Origin: CBFGWV01 sp965652545 | Lineage (GTDB): Bacteria > Pseudomonadota > Gammaproteobacteria > Competibacterales > Competibacteraceae | Direction: 5' to 3' | Length of the DNA stretch: 64,000 bases | Assembly (NCBI GenBank): GCA_965652545.1 | Contig: CBFGWV010000001.1 | Coordinates: forward strand, 26,443-90,442 | In this document: positions 18,286 through 28,578 of the stretch, in pieces | Position numbering within the stretch: the stretch's first letter is position 1 | Layout: every line of letters starts with the position of its first letter | Made by a program: the position numbers and the translations under genes | The notes under the pieces: generated by a model | The model's database searches: none | Told to the model about the DNA's origin: nothing | What the model saw: only the letters and a program-made list of their open reading frames with translations

Positions 18286-19148
18286 TGGATATTCTTCAGC
18301 TGCTCATCTGGGGCATTGCGCTGGGGTCGATTTTTGCGCTGGGGGCCATTGGTGTTTCGCTGACCTTCGGCGTGCTGCGCTTTGCCAACTTCGCCCACGG
18401 CGACCTGATGACCGTGGGGGCCTTCGGTACTCTGGCTTTGTACCAGGCCAGCGGTCGTGCGCTGCCGTTGTGGTTGTGTGCGGTCGGCGGCATCGTCGCC
18501 GCCGCGGCGGTGGCCGTGGCCATCGACAAGACCTTGTACAAGCGCTTCCGCACCGCCAGCCCGATGATTCTGTTGATTTCGTCCTTTGGTGTGGGCTTGA
18601 TCCTGCGCAGCGCGATTCAGTTGATCTTCGGGCCGGATACCTTGTTTTTCGACACCGGCATCAACCCGGCCTGGCGGGTTGCGGGGCTGCGCATCAAGCC
18701 CGATCACATCACCATCGTGATCGGCACGATCGTGCTGGTGTTGATCGTGCACGGTTTCCTCGCCCACACGCGCCTGGGCAAGGCCATGCGCGCGCTGGCG
18801 GACAACCCGGACCTGGCACGGGTGTCGGGTATCGACACCGAGCGGGTCATTACCTACACCTGGGTGCTCGGTGCGGTGCTGGCGGCGATGGCCGGCTTTT
18901 TTCTGGGCCTGGATACCCGCCTGCAGCCGGGAATGGGCTGGTTTGCGCTGTTGCCGATTTTCGCCGCCGCGATACTCGGTGGAATCGGGCGGCCCTACGG
19001 CGCCATTGCGGGCGGTTACATCATCGGTATCACGCAGGAGCTGTCGACCCTGGTGCTGCCGACCAACTACAAGGCGGTTGTGCCCTTTGCGCTCATGGTG
19101 TTGATCCTGATCGTCCGGCCGACCGGTATCTTCAAGGGGAAAAGCTGA
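18285..19148 (+). CDS. Branched-chain amino acid-type ABC permease (LivH-like)
   Basis: This is a 287-residue membrane protein starting MDILQLLIWGIALGSIFALG, the standard LivH N-terminus, with the family signature TFGVLRFANFAHGDLMTVGA and LGKAMRALADNPDLARVSGID as the EAA-like loop. About eight transmembrane helices. Its ATG overlaps the LivF stop by one base. Confidence 0.93.
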
Positions 19149-20083
19149 TGGAACTGGCCGGCCTGCTCAGTTACGCCATCTTTTTTCTAACCCTGGTGTC
19201 GATCTATGGGCTGTTGTCCCTGGGGTTGAATGTCCAGTGGGGCTATGTGGGCATGATCAATATCGGTGTGGCGGCGTATTTCGCCATCGGGGCCTATGTC
19301 AGTGCCTTGATCACCACCCCTGCCACGGCGGTGCACCCGGGGCTGGGGCTGCCGTTTTTTATCGGTCCCCTGGTGGCGATGTGCTGTGCCGGGTTGCTCG
19401 GGTTGGGCATCGGGCTGATCACGTTGCGCCTGCGTAGCGATTACCTGGCCATCGCCAGTATCGGTATCGCCGAGATCGTTCGTCTGGTGCTGAAGAACGA
19501 AGAGTGGCTGACCAACGGGGTGCGCGGGATGCCAGGTATTCCGCGCCCGCTGGCAGGGGTATCGGCATCGGTGCCGGGACTGCCGTACCTGGTGTTGATG
19601 CTGATCATCGTGGCACTCGTGTTGTGGGCCCTGGATCGCGCGTACGGCTCACCCTGGGGGCGGGTGCTGCGTACGATCCGGGACAATGAGACGGCGGCCA
19701 GCGCGATGGGTAAGAACAGCCTGCGCTTTCGCTTGCAGGCGTTTGTGCTGGGCTCGGCGGTAATGGGCTTGGCCGGTGCCATGTACGCGCATTTCGTCGG
19801 GTTCATCAGTCCGGAGGCGTTTGATCCACTGTTTGCCACATTCATTGTGTGGGTGATGTTGATCGCCGGTGGCAGCGGTAATAACCGGGGCGCATTGGTG
19901 GGGGCGCTGGTCATCTGGGGGGTGTGGTCACTGACCGAGTTCCTGACCACGCGGCTCCCGGCTGAGATTGCCACCCAAGCCGGGGCGTTGCGGATTCTGC
20001 TGATCGGTGTGCTGTTGCAGGTAATCCTGATCTACCGGCCGCAGGGGTTGGTGCCGGAGTGTACGCCCGAGGGACGGCGGTAG
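19148..20083 (+). CDS. Branched-chain amino acid-type ABC permease (LivM-like)
   Basis: The 311-residue polytopic protein has the LivM hallmarks LLSLGLNVQWGYVGMINIG, LRLRSDYLAIASIGIAEI and RVLRTIRDNETAASAMGKN, followed by FVLGSAVMGLAGAMYAHFVG. The ATG at 19148 overlaps the LivH stop. The frame reads open much further upstream inside livH by chance. This is the last gene of the operon. No LivJ/K-type periplasmic binding protein is encoded beside it, which is unusual, so the substrate cannot be inferred. Confidence 0.93.
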   Translation: MELAGLLSYAIFFLTLVSIYGLLSLGLNVQWGYVGMINIGVAAYFAIGAYVSALITTPATAVHPGLGLPFFIGPLVAMCCAGLLGLGIGLITLRLRSDYLAIASIGIAEIVRLVLKNEEWLTNGVRGMPGIPRPLAGVSASVPGLPYLVLMLIIVALVLWALDRAYGSPWGRVLRTIRDNETAASAMGKNSLRFRLQAFVLGSAVMGLAGAMYAHFVGFISPEAFDPLFATFIVWVMLIAGGSGNNRGALVGALVIWGVWSLTEFLTTRLPAEIATQAGALRILLIGVLLQVILIYRPQGLVPECTPEGRR

Positions 20084-20111
20084 GTGCGCGGGGCGCCCCT
20101 CGGCAGGTCGG

Positions 20112-21389
<1,278 letters not shown>

Positions 21390-22040
21390 TCAGAGGTTTC
21401 CGTCGAATCGGGTAAACAGATCGGTAAAGCGGCGGGCCGCAACGGTGATGTCGTTGGCGGCAAAGACCCCACTGATGACGGCCAACGCGTCTGCGCCGGC
21501 AGCAAGGAGCGTAGCGGCATTGTCGACGGTGATACCGCCGATGGCCACACAAGGCAGACCGAGTTCACGGGCCTGTGTCATCAGTTGGGCGGGTACCACG
21601 TTGGCCAGGGGTTTGGTGGGCGAGGGGAAGAAGCTTCCGAATGCCACATAGCTGGCTCCGGCGTCACGGGCGGCGCGGGCGCGCTCGATATCGCCGTAGC
21701 AGGAGACGCCGAGCAAACCGTACGGACCCAACCGCTGGCGCGTCTCGGCGACATCGCCATCGTCGCTGCCGATGTGTACGCCGTCGGCACCCACAGCCAG
21801 GGCAAGGTCGATATCGTCGTTGATGATCAGCGGCACCCGGTAGCGGCTGCACAGCACCCGCAGGTTGGCCGCCTGAAGCTGGCGGCGGCCGTCGTTGCCG
21901 CTCTTGTCGCGGTACTGAAGGACGCGCGCGCCACCCTCCAGCGCGGCCTGTGCGCGTTCGATGAAGGCCTCGTCCGGCATCAACTCGGAGTCGGTGATGA
22001 CATAGAGCCCGCGTGGCAAACTGCGATGTTCACGCGTCAT
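21390..22040 (-). CDS. thiE: Thiamine phosphate synthase
   Basis: The TIM-barrel enzyme (about 216 residues) couples HMP-pyrophosphate with thiazole phosphate. Motifs are GLYVITDSELMPD, GARVLQYRDKSG (pyrophosphate contacts), VPLIINDDIDLALAVGADGVHIG, YVAFGSFFPSPTKP and LPCVAIGGITVDNA. I take ATG 22040. ATG 22046 is equally possible. Either overlaps the 3' end of thiD, so the two thiamine genes are translationally coupled. Confidence 0.95.
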   Translation of the reverse strand: MTREHRSLPRGLYVITDSELMPDEAFIERAQAALEGGARVLQYRDKSGNDGRRQLQAANLRVLCSRYRVPLIINDDIDLALAVGADGVHIGSDDGDVAETRQRLGPYGLLGVSCYGDIERARAARDAGASYVAFGSFFPSPTKPLANVVPAQLMTQARELGLPCVAIGGITVDNAATLLAAGADALAVISGVFAANDITVAARRFTDLFTRFDGNL

Positions 22041-22785
22041 GGTCATCGGAATCGGCCCAGAACAAGCGGTTGGGAATGGCCTGGCCATCGAGTTCATTGC
22101 GGCTGGCACTCAACGCGTGGGCAGTGAACGCACAGGCCTGGCGCAGTGCGCCGGCCGTGGCTTCCCCTTGTGCCAGCAGGGCGGTCAGGGCTGTGCTCAA
22201 GGTGCTGGCGACGCCTTCGGCGAGCGGGGCGTTGGTCCAAAAGGTCTCGAGCGTCTCCTGTACGCGGTTGTCGGCGTAATAGCGCATCTGCCGGGGCGCC
22301 ATCATCGCGACACCGTCGCAATCCAGATCGAGCATGGCCATGGCACTGGCTTCGGGGGAGTCCCCCTCGGGCATCATCAGGCGCGCATTGGTCGGGGTAA
22401 TGAGCAGCAGTGTGGTACGCGGCAGCAGCAGTGCGCGTAGCGCGCCGAGGATATCGCTGCCAGCCGGTCGCATAAGATCCAGCACCACCGGAATGTCCGG
22501 ATAAGGCGCCAGCGCGGTGTACAGCACCTCGACCGTCGTGGCGTCCCCGCAGGGCCCCAGCTTGACCGCCTGCGGGCGTACGCGATCGAGCAGGGCGCGC
22601 AACTGGGTGGTGATCTGCCCGGGGGTGATGGCGCTCAGTGATGCCGGCGCCGGGCCATCGCCCAATGCCGAGGCGATGGTGAGCGGGTGGCACCCGAGGC
22701 TGGCGGCGGTTTCCACATCGGCTGCCAGACCGCCGATGCCGGTCGGGTCGAGCCAATTGACTGTGAGAATAAAAGGCGAGGGCAC
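22030..22785 (-). CDS. thiD: Hydroxymethylpyrimidine/phosphomethylpyrimidine kinase
   Basis: The 251-residue ribokinase-fold kinase phosphorylates HMP and HMP-P for thiamine synthesis. It has the N-terminal DPTGIGGLAADVETAASLGCHPLTIASALG, a variant of the usual GSDPSGGAGIQAD motif, LDLMRPAGSDILGALRALLLPR, and LFWADSDDHDA at the end. The canonical C-terminal GTGCTFS/ALAA block reads LAEGVASTLSTALTALLAQG and lacks the usual GTGC, so this is a divergent ThiD or related kinase. Position next to thiE supports the pathway assignment. Confidence 0.82.
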   Translation of the reverse strand: MPSPFILTVNWLDPTGIGGLAADVETAASLGCHPLTIASALGDGPAPASLSAITPGQITTQLRALLDRVRPQAVKLGPCGDATTVEVLYTALAPYPDIPVVLDLMRPAGSDILGALRALLLPRTTLLLITPTNARLMMPEGDSPEASAMAMLDLDCDGVAMMAPRQMRYYADNRVQETLETFWTNAPLAEGVASTLSTALTALLAQGEATAGALRQACAFTAHALSASRNELDGQAIPNRLFWADSDDHDA

Positions 22786-22901
22786 CGTCTTTAGTTCCTG
22801 GCCGTGCGTGTTGAGCAGTTTAGCATCGGGGCGCTTTCACCGATGCCGATGGACGTGGGATCATTCCGCCCCTGAAAGAAGCAGGCTTCCGGCGAGTACT
22901 C

Positions 22902-23066
22902 ATGAAAACCTATATGTGCGTGATCTGTGGCTGGATTTATGACGAAGAGAAAGGCGCGCCCGATGACGGCATCGCGCCGGGCACGCTCTGGGACGATGTC
23001 CCCGACACCTGGACCTGCCCCGAGTGCGGTGCGTCCAAGGACGATTTCGAACTGGTGGAGATCTGA
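22902..23066 (+). CDS. Rubredoxin
   Basis: A 54-residue protein, [20 protein letters not shown]..., with the two CxxC knuckles of a [Fe(SCys)4] centre: C6/C9 ([10 protein letters not shown]) and C39/C42 ([13 protein letters not shown]). The aromatic core residues (Y13, W30, W37) and acidic surface are typical. It is a soluble one-electron carrier for oxygenases, alkane hydroxylases or oxidative-stress reductases. No rubredoxin reductase is in the window. It lies opposite thiD. The same hemL/thi/rubredoxin neighbourhood is common in pseudomonads and relatives. Confidence 0.96.
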   Translation: MKTYMCVICGWIYDEEKGAPDDGIAPGTLWDDVPDTWTCPECGASKDDFELVEI

Positions 23067-23087
23067 CCGCCGGCCGTTCGCCGTAGT

Positions 23088-23852
23088 TCAGTGCAGATGA
23101 ACCACGCCGGTATCGAAGGTGCCATTCGCTTTCAGCGTCAGCCAGCGATATCCCGGTGGAAGGACGTCGATCTGCGGCTTATCCGTACCGGGTCGATACT
23201 GGAAGGCCGTGGCCGGTGCGCTGAGCAGGCGGATCCCATCGAGTTCACTGGCCATCGCCTGATGGATGTGGCCGAACAACACCGCTTTGACATGGGGGTA
23301 TTTGTTCAGGACTTTGAACAAGGCCGCTGCGTTGTCCAGCATCATGCCATCCAGCCACGGTGTGCCCACCGCAATGGGGTGGTGATGCAATGCCACCAGG
23401 GTGGGCTGGTTGTCTTGGGCGAGCGCCCTGTTGAGTGCGACCAGTTGGTTCTGGCTCAGGTGTCCGCCCGGCGCGTTGCGCAGTGGCGAGACCAGCAGCC
23501 GTAGCCGCCAGTGGCCCAGAACTGCGCCCGCAGGCGCCGAAACCGGCCCCGCGGCCAGGCTGTTGGCCATGATCAACGGGTCGTCGTGGTTGCCCGGCAG
23601 GCACCAGACCGGGCGGCGCAGACGGCTCAGGGCTTCCCGCACCCGCGCATAAGCCTCCGGTCCGTCATCCTGGACCAGATCGCCGGTATGCACGATGCCA
23701 TAGGCATCGCCATGGTTCGCCAGAATGTGATCGACCACCTTGGCCAGATTGGCGTCGACATCCGCGCCGCGCAGTCGAGCACCCGCGGCAGCGTTGATAT
23801 GACTGTCGCTGATCTGGATCAGTTTGATGTCTCCACCAACCGCACTTTGCAC
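23088..23852 (-). CDS. Class III cyclic-nucleotide phosphodiesterase-like metallophosphoesterase (CpdA/Icc family)
   Basis: About 254 residues of calcineurin-type fold. Metal-binding motifs appear in order: LIQISDSHI, VHTGDLVQDDGPEAY, LPGNHDDP, LVALHHHPIAVG and AVLFGHIHQAMA. CpdA enzymes hydrolyse 3',5'-cAMP, and specificity varies. I chose GTG at 23852 (VQSAVGGDIKLIQ) because the metallophosphoesterase core normally begins within about 15 residues. The frame extends upstream into argA territory without support. It lies downstream of argA on the same strand. Confidence 0.82.
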   Translation of the reverse strand: MQSAVGGDIKLIQISDSHINAAAGARLRGADVDANLAKVVDHILANHGDAYGIVHTGDLVQDDGPEAYARVREALSRLRRPVWCLPGNHDDPLIMANSLAAGPVSAPAGAVLGHWRLRLLVSPLRNAPGGHLSQNQLVALNRALAQDNQPTLVALHHHPIAVGTPWLDGMMLDNAAALFKVLNKYPHVKAVLFGHIHQAMASELDGIRLLSAPATAFQYRPGTDKPQIDVLPPGYRWLTLKANGTFDTGVVHLH

Positions 23853-23935
23853 CAACACCACCTGAGCCTGAGTGTCCCGGAAGGCCAGTAAACGCCATTT
23901 AGCGCGCAAGCAACGTAAATAACTGTGTCGGTGCG

Positions 23936-25231
23936 TTACAAAGACTTGATGAAGACTTTCGAGCGCCGCTGCCAGTTGTACATCGCTTGCTTGGCCACCG
24001 GCAGGGCGGCCGGTTCGGCGGTGTGAAAGCCACGCTCGAGAAACCAGTGAGCCGTGCGTGTAGTCAGGACGAACAAAGCGGTCAGCCCCATGCGCCTGGC
24101 GTCGTGTTCGATGCGCTCGAGCAGCGCGTCCGCCCGCCCACCGTTGCGATAGTCGGCGTGGACGGCGACGCAGGCCAACTCGCCCAGGCCTTCGTAGGGA
24201 AACGGGTACAAGGCCGCGCACCCGATGATGGTGCCGTCACGTTCGAGCACGATGAACTGGCCGATCTCGGTTTCCAGCAGCTCGCGAGAGCGCCGCACCA
24301 GCGTGCCGTCGTGTTCCAGCGGTGCGATGAGCTCGAGTATGCCCCCGACGTCGTCGATGTTCGCTTGGCGCAAGCCGTCGTAGCGTTCGGCCGTCACCAT
24401 GGTGCCCACCCCGTCGCGGGTGAACAGCTCCAACAATGCGCCGCCTTCCAGTCGCCGGTCGACGATGTGCGCGCGGCGCACGCCGCGCCGGCAGGCCTGG
24501 ACGGCAAGGGGCAGCGGATGCGGGCCATGGCCGCTGGCAAGCGTCTGCGCCTCGCTCAGCCCTAACTGGCGCAGAGGACGGCCTTCGTGGGTCAGCGGTG
24601 TCTCGTGCTCGATCAGGAACAGCAGTTTGTCCGCGTTCAACGCCGCTGCTGCGGCGACGGCCACGTCCTCGGCCGCCAGGTTGAAGACCTCGCCGGTGGG
24701 CGAATACCCCAGGGACGACAGCAGCACGATGGCACCGTCGTCCAACCCTTGCACGATGGCCTCCTTGTCGATGCGGCGCACCTCGCCGGTGAAGGCGAAA
24801 TCCACCCCATTGCGAACGCCCATCGGGCGGGCCAGGACGGCGTTTCCGGACACCACGCGCAGGCGCGCACCGTGCATGGGCGAGTTGGCCAGCCCCATGG
24901 ACAGCAAGGCCTCTATGCGGATGCGCACCGCTCCGATGGCCTCTTTTACCCGCGGCAGGGCCGCCTCGTCGGTGATGCGCAGGCCATCCAGATAGCGTGG
25001 CTCGATGCCCGCCTCTTGGAGTCGGGTATCGATCTGCGGGCGGGCACCGTGGACGAGCACGACACGTAGCCCAAGGCTGTGCAGCAGTGCAATGTCATGA
25101 ATCAGCGTGGCGAAGTCGTCATCCTGTACGGCTTCGCCACCGAATGCGATGACCATCGTGCGGCCACGATGCGCATTGATGTACGGCGCAGCCTGACGAA
25201 AACAGGTAACGAACGATTCAGCGGGGATCAT
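23936..25231 (-). CDS. argA: Amino-acid N-acetyltransferase (N-acetylglutamate synthase)
   Basis: This 431-residue enzyme catalyses the first step of arginine synthesis, acetyl-CoA plus glutamate to N-acetylglutamate. The N-terminal two-thirds is an amino-acid-kinase domain (FVTCFRQAAPYINAHRGRTMVIAFGGEAV, VLVHGARPQID), the arginine-sensing part. The C-terminal third is a GNAT domain (LACVAVHADYRNGGRADALL, TTRTAHWFLERGFHTAEP). Length and fusion are those of classical gammaproteobacterial ArgA. It lies 24 nt behind the response-regulator gene and may share its transcript. Confidence 0.96.
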   Translation of the reverse strand: MIPAESFVTCFRQAAPYINAHRGRTMVIAFGGEAVQDDDFATLIHDIALLHSLGLRVVLVHGARPQIDTRLQEAGIEPRYLDGLRITDEAALPRVKEAIGAVRIRIEALLSMGLANSPMHGARLRVVSGNAVLARPMGVRNGVDFAFTGEVRRIDKEAIVQGLDDGAIVLLSSLGYSPTGEVFNLAAEDVAVAAAAALNADKLLFLIEHETPLTHEGRPLRQLGLSEAQTLASGHGPHPLPLAVQACRRGVRRAHIVDRRLEGGALLELFTRDGVGTMVTAERYDGLRQANIDDVGGILELIAPLEHDGTLVRRSRELLETEIGQFIVLERDGTIIGCAALYPFPYEGLGELACVAVHADYRNGGRADALLERIEHDARRMGLTALFVLTTRTAHWFLERGFHTAEPAALPVAKQAMYNWQRRSKVFIKSL

Positions 25232-25255
25232 GCCACGGCCTTGGCGGAAAAACCG

Positions 25256-25687
25256 TCAATCTGCCCCAGGCTTGCTCTGCTCGCAACTGCGCTCTGAGAT
25301 CACCCGTCGCCAGATGCCGCGAACCCGCTCGGACAGGGCCAGCGGGTCGAACGGTTTGGCGATGACCTCGTCGATGCCGATGCGCCGATACTCGGCCAGA
25401 TCCTGTGGCTGGACCTTGGCGGTGACGAACACCGCCGGCAACTCGCCGCCGCCGGGTAGTGCGCGCAGATTGGTCAAGGTTTGCGGGCCGTCCATCTCCG
25501 GCATCATCACATCGACCAGCAGCATCTGCGGGCGAAAATCCGGAAAACGGGCAAGCGCCTCGGCACCCGAGGCGCACAGGCACAGTTCAAAACCGCCGAT
25601 CTCGCGCAACGCCATATCGACGACGAAGCGGATATCGGGGTCATCGTCCACGTACAGCAACCGGGTCAGCTCGGGCTCGCCCGTCAT
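25256..25687 (-). CDS. Single-domain response regulator (CheY-like)
   Basis: The 143-residue protein consists only of a receiver domain: acidic pair D14/D15 (LLYVDDDPD), phosphoacceptor D59 (MLLVDVMMPEMDG), Thr89 (VFVTAK) and Lys111 (VIAKPFDP). There is no output domain. It follows the histidine kinase by 9 nt and is surely its partner. It probably signals through protein contacts or a phosphorelay rather than DNA binding. Confidence 0.93.
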   Translation of the reverse strand: MTGEPELTRLLYVDDDPDIRFVVDMALREIGGFELCLCASGAEALARFPDFRPQMLLVDVMMPEMDGPQTLTNLRALPGGGELPAVFVTAKVQPQDLAEYRRIGIDEVIAKPFDPLALSERVRGIWRRVISERSCEQSKPGAD

Positions 25688-25696
25688 GGCCGCTCC

Positions 25697-27061
25697 TTAA
25701 TGCGCTGCGATGGCGTCGTTACTCGCCAATGCCGGTAACCATAGCTGGAACCGCGTCTCTTCGTTAGGACTGGAGTCGAATCTGACATAACCCCCATGGC
25801 GCTCGGTTATGGCCCGGGTCAGGCAAAGCCCCAGCCCGATGCCGTTATGACGGCGTGTGCTGGAGCTGTCCGCCTGGCTGAAGCGTGAGAAAATCTCACT
25901 CTCGAAGTTCGCAGGTACGCCGGGCCCGTGATCGGTGACCTGTATGATCACCCAGTCAGGCTGTCGGTTCACTGCCACTTGAATTCTATCGCCCCGGCGC
26001 GTGAATTTGGCCGCGTTGGACAGCAACTGGTCCAGTGCCTGGCGCAGGCGGTCCCGATCGCCAAGCACCTGCGTCTGGCGCGAGGCGTTCACCTCGACCT
26101 GATAAGACACCCCATGGTGACGGGCAAAGCCGTCCCGACCGGCCACGGTCTCGGCCACCAGCGGGCCGACCAGCACCGGCTGAAAACTGATCGGCAAGGC
26201 ATCGGCCTCGGCCAGTTGGATATCCAGCAGGTTTTCGACCAGCTCCTGCAAGCGTCCGCAGTTGCGCAAGGCCATGCTCATCAGCCGATGGCGGGCCGGG
26301 TTGGGTGTGTCGTCCTCGTCCAGGTGCGTCATCAGGGAAAGCGCGCCGCTGAGGGTCGTCAGCGGCGTGCGCAGCTCGTGACTGACCGTGGCGATGAAGC
26401 GGTCCTTGAGCGCTTCCATCTCGCGCCGTTCGGTGACGTCCACCTGGCTGACGACGATCATGTGCCGGCCGCTGACCGGGTCGGGTGACAAGCGCAGGTC
26501 GACGTTGTGCCAGCGGGTGCCGGTGATGGTGTGCACCTGCGCCTGAAGGGTCTGGCGATCATTGTGGTGCAGGGCCTCGACCAGGGCCGGAACGGCGTCG
26601 GAGTCGGCAAACAATGTACTGAGGCTGCGGGCACGCCGATCGAGCGCCGCCGCAGCGGCCGGGTTTGCATTGAGCAGCTCGAGGGTTTGTGCGTCGTACT
26701 CCGAGATCATGACCGGGATGCTGCGAACGGCCTCGACACTGCGGCGGGTACCGGCGTCCGCGCGCCGGTCGGCGCGCCCCTCGACGATGAGCAGGTCAGG
26801 GTACTCGGGCGCCAGCGAGCGCACCGTGCACACGGCCAGAACCGGTGAGGTGCCCAGGGCGAACGTCACCGGCAGCACGGGTGCCTGAAGAATGCGTTGC
26901 ACCAGAGCCTCGTCGGCACTGTCGCCTGTCACGGTCAGTTGCTGTGCAATGTGGTTGCGCCAGGACACGCGACCGCGACCGCGGTGAACCAGCCAGACGG
27001 GCACGTTGAGCCAGTTCAGCGCATCCACATGGGCGGGCAGCGTTACGGCGGAGTCGCTCAC
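25697..27061 (-). CDS. PAS-containing sensor histidine kinase
   Basis: The 454-residue kinase has no clear transmembrane segment, suggesting a cytoplasmic sensor. An N-terminal PAS-like region (about 10-95) and a second PAS (about 112-210, VDVTERREMEALKDR) precede HisKA with phosphorylated H228 in ATVSHELRTPLTTL. The HATPase_c domain has QLLSNAAKFTRRGD (N box), VTDHGPGVPAN (G1), FSRFSQADSSSTRRHNGIGLGL (F/G2). Ligand unknown. It is cotranscribed with the single-domain regulator and perhaps argA. Confidence 0.92.
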   Translation of the reverse strand: MSDSAVTLPAHVDALNWLNVPVWLVHRGRGRVSWRNHIAQQLTVTGDSADEALVQRILQAPVLPVTFALGTSPVLAVCTVRSLAPEYPDLLIVEGRADRRADAGTRRSVEAVRSIPVMISEYDAQTLELLNANPAAAAALDRRARSLSTLFADSDAVPALVEALHHNDRQTLQAQVHTITGTRWHNVDLRLSPDPVSGRHMIVVSQVDVTERREMEALKDRFIATVSHELRTPLTTLSGALSLMTHLDEDDTPNPARHRLMSMALRNCGRLQELVENLLDIQLAEADALPISFQPVLVGPLVAETVAGRDGFARHHGVSYQVEVNASRQTQVLGDRDRLRQALDQLLSNAAKFTRRGDRIQVAVNRQPDWVIIQVTDHGPGVPANFESEIFSRFSQADSSSTRRHNGIGLGLCLTRAITERHGGYVRFDSSPNEETRFQLWLPALASNDAIAAH

Positions 27062-27253
27062 GCGCCGGTCCTCATTGCATCACCGGTCATAGACGGCACT
27101 GGTCGTTGGTCCATGGTGTTTTATGTCGCGTAATCCTTACGCTTAAGAATATGCCTACCCCACCTGCCGTGCCTAGGTGAAGAGTGCACAAACCACGATG
27201 CAGCCATGGTTTTTCTCTGCGATTCGGTCGATTAGTGCACATCCGGTACCGAA

Positions 27254-28423
27254 CTATGGCATTTCGCGGTGCGGCATCAGGCAGTAGTGTCTGATCAGAC
27301 GACCGAGGAGCTCGACGGTCGGCTCCAGGCTGCTCATCTGAATGAATTCGTCCGGCTGGTGGGCCTGGGCGATGTCTCCCGGGCCGAGAATGACCGTTTC
27401 CATGCCCATGGCGGTGAGGAACGGCGCCTCGGTGCCAAAGGCCACACTGCCGGCGCTGTGGCCGGTCAGGCGTTCGGCGGTGCGCACGAGATCCGCATCG
27501 GCCGGTGTGCTCATGGCCTCGACCCCCGCGAACAGCGGTGTGACCGACAGCCCCAAGCCGCTCTCGCCCAGGACCTGCATCAGGCGCTCGCGCAACTCAT
27601 GACGCAGATCATCCAGGCGCATACCCGGCAGTGGCCGAATATCGATGTGCAGTTCGCAATGGGCGCAGATACGGTTGGGGTTGTCGCCGCCCTGGATCCG
27701 CCCGAGGTTGAGCGTGGGGACATCGACGGCGAAGCCGGGGTCGCGATGGTTGCGCTGCAGGTGCGCCCGCCAGTCGAGGATGGCGTTCAAGACTTTGGTC
27801 ATGCCCTCCAGCGCGCTGTTGCCCAGGGACGGGTCGCTGGAGTGCCCACTGCGGCCGGTGATGCGGATGGCCTCCATCATGACGCCCTTGTGCATGCGCA
27901 CGGGCCTCAGCCCGGTCGGTTCGCCAATGACGGCGTAGCGGCCCAGCGGCCGCCCACTATCGGCCAGTGCGCGCGCACCGGCCATAGAGCTTTCCTCATC
28001 GGCGGTCGCCAGCACGATGAGCGGCGCCTGCGGGGTGAAGTCGCCCAGCCGTCGGATAGTGTCCACCGCCAGGGCCAGGAAGGACTTCATGTCGGCACTG
28101 CCCAGCCCGTACAGGCGGCCGTCCATTTCGATGCCGGCAAAGGGGTCGTAGCGCCAGCGGCCGGGATCGAACGGCACCGTGTCCGTATGCCCCGAGAGCA
28201 CCAAACCCCCGGGACCGCTGCCTTTGACGGCGATCAGGTTGGCCTTGTCGCTACGCCCCGGCAGCGGCTGAAGTTCGCAGGCGAAGCCCAAGTCCTCCAA
28301 CCAGTGCGCCAGGCGGTGCACGACCGCCAGATTGCCCTGGTCGTAGTCGGGGCTGACGCTGCTGACCGAGGGCAGGGCGATGAGCTGGCGGATCAGATCG
28401 AGCGTGGGCGGCAGTAAGGGCAT
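27254..28423 (-). CDS. argE: Acetylornithine deacetylase
   Basis: The 389-residue M20-family zinc amidohydrolase releases ornithine from N-acetylornithine in the linear arginine pathway. Metal and catalytic motifs are LVLSGHTDTVPFDP (His, Asp), GLGSADMKSFLALAVD, TADEESSMAGARAL (catalytic and metal Glu pair), RITGRSGHSSDP and a final metal His in PGDIAQAHQPDEFIQMSSL. With argA nearby and argG 5 kb away it forms a loose arginine gene neighbourhood. Its start is followed upstream by the heptamer repeat array. Confidence 0.95.
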   Translation of the reverse strand: MPLLPPTLDLIRQLIALPSVSSVSPDYDQGNLAVVHRLAHWLEDLGFACELQPLPGRSDKANLIAVKGSGPGGLVLSGHTDTVPFDPGRWRYDPFAGIEMDGRLYGLGSADMKSFLALAVDTIRRLGDFTPQAPLIVLATADEESSMAGARALADSGRPLGRYAVIGEPTGLRPVRMHKGVMMEAIRITGRSGHSSDPSLGNSALEGMTKVLNAILDWRAHLQRNHRDPGFAVDVPTLNLGRIQGGDNPNRICAHCELHIDIRPLPGMRLDDLRHELRERLMQVLGESGLGLSVTPLFAGVEAMSTPADADLVRTAERLTGHSAGSVAFGTEAPFLTAMGMETVILGPGDIAQAHQPDEFIQMSSLEPTVELLGRLIRHYCLMPHREMP

Positions 28424-28434
28424 GGTCTCGTGTA

Positions 28435-28469
28435 TTAAGTTTTAAGTTTTAAGTTTTAAGTTTTAAGTT
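28435..28469. repeat. TTAAGTT heptamer array (5 tandem copies)
   Basis: Five exact tandem TTAAGTT units lie immediately upstream of argE in an otherwise GC-rich region. A matching array in the opposite orientation lies about 80 bp away, so the pair can fold as a long AT-rich hairpin. Confidence 0.9.
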
Positions 28470-28547
28470 TAAACGGTTCGCGATTAGCGGCGGGCGGAGG
28501 TTTCAGGTTGGACGTCGTGCTGAGCTACGTTACCGCGAGATTCATCC

Positions 28548-28578
28548 ACTTAAAACTTAAAACCTAAAACTTAAAACT
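28548..28578. repeat. Inverted copy of the heptamer array (ACTTAAA, about 4.4 copies)
   Basis: ACTTAAA units with one variant (ACCTAAA) are the reverse complement of the 28435 array. The TetR gene's stop codon (TAA, read on the minus strand at 28573-28571) falls inside this array, so the repeat has reached the very end of the coding region. Confidence 0.9.

Noticed and set aside
22030..23066. Possible TPP riboswitch upstream of thiD
   Set aside because: The 116 bases between thiD and rubredoxin show no CUGAGA-type core on the minus strand.
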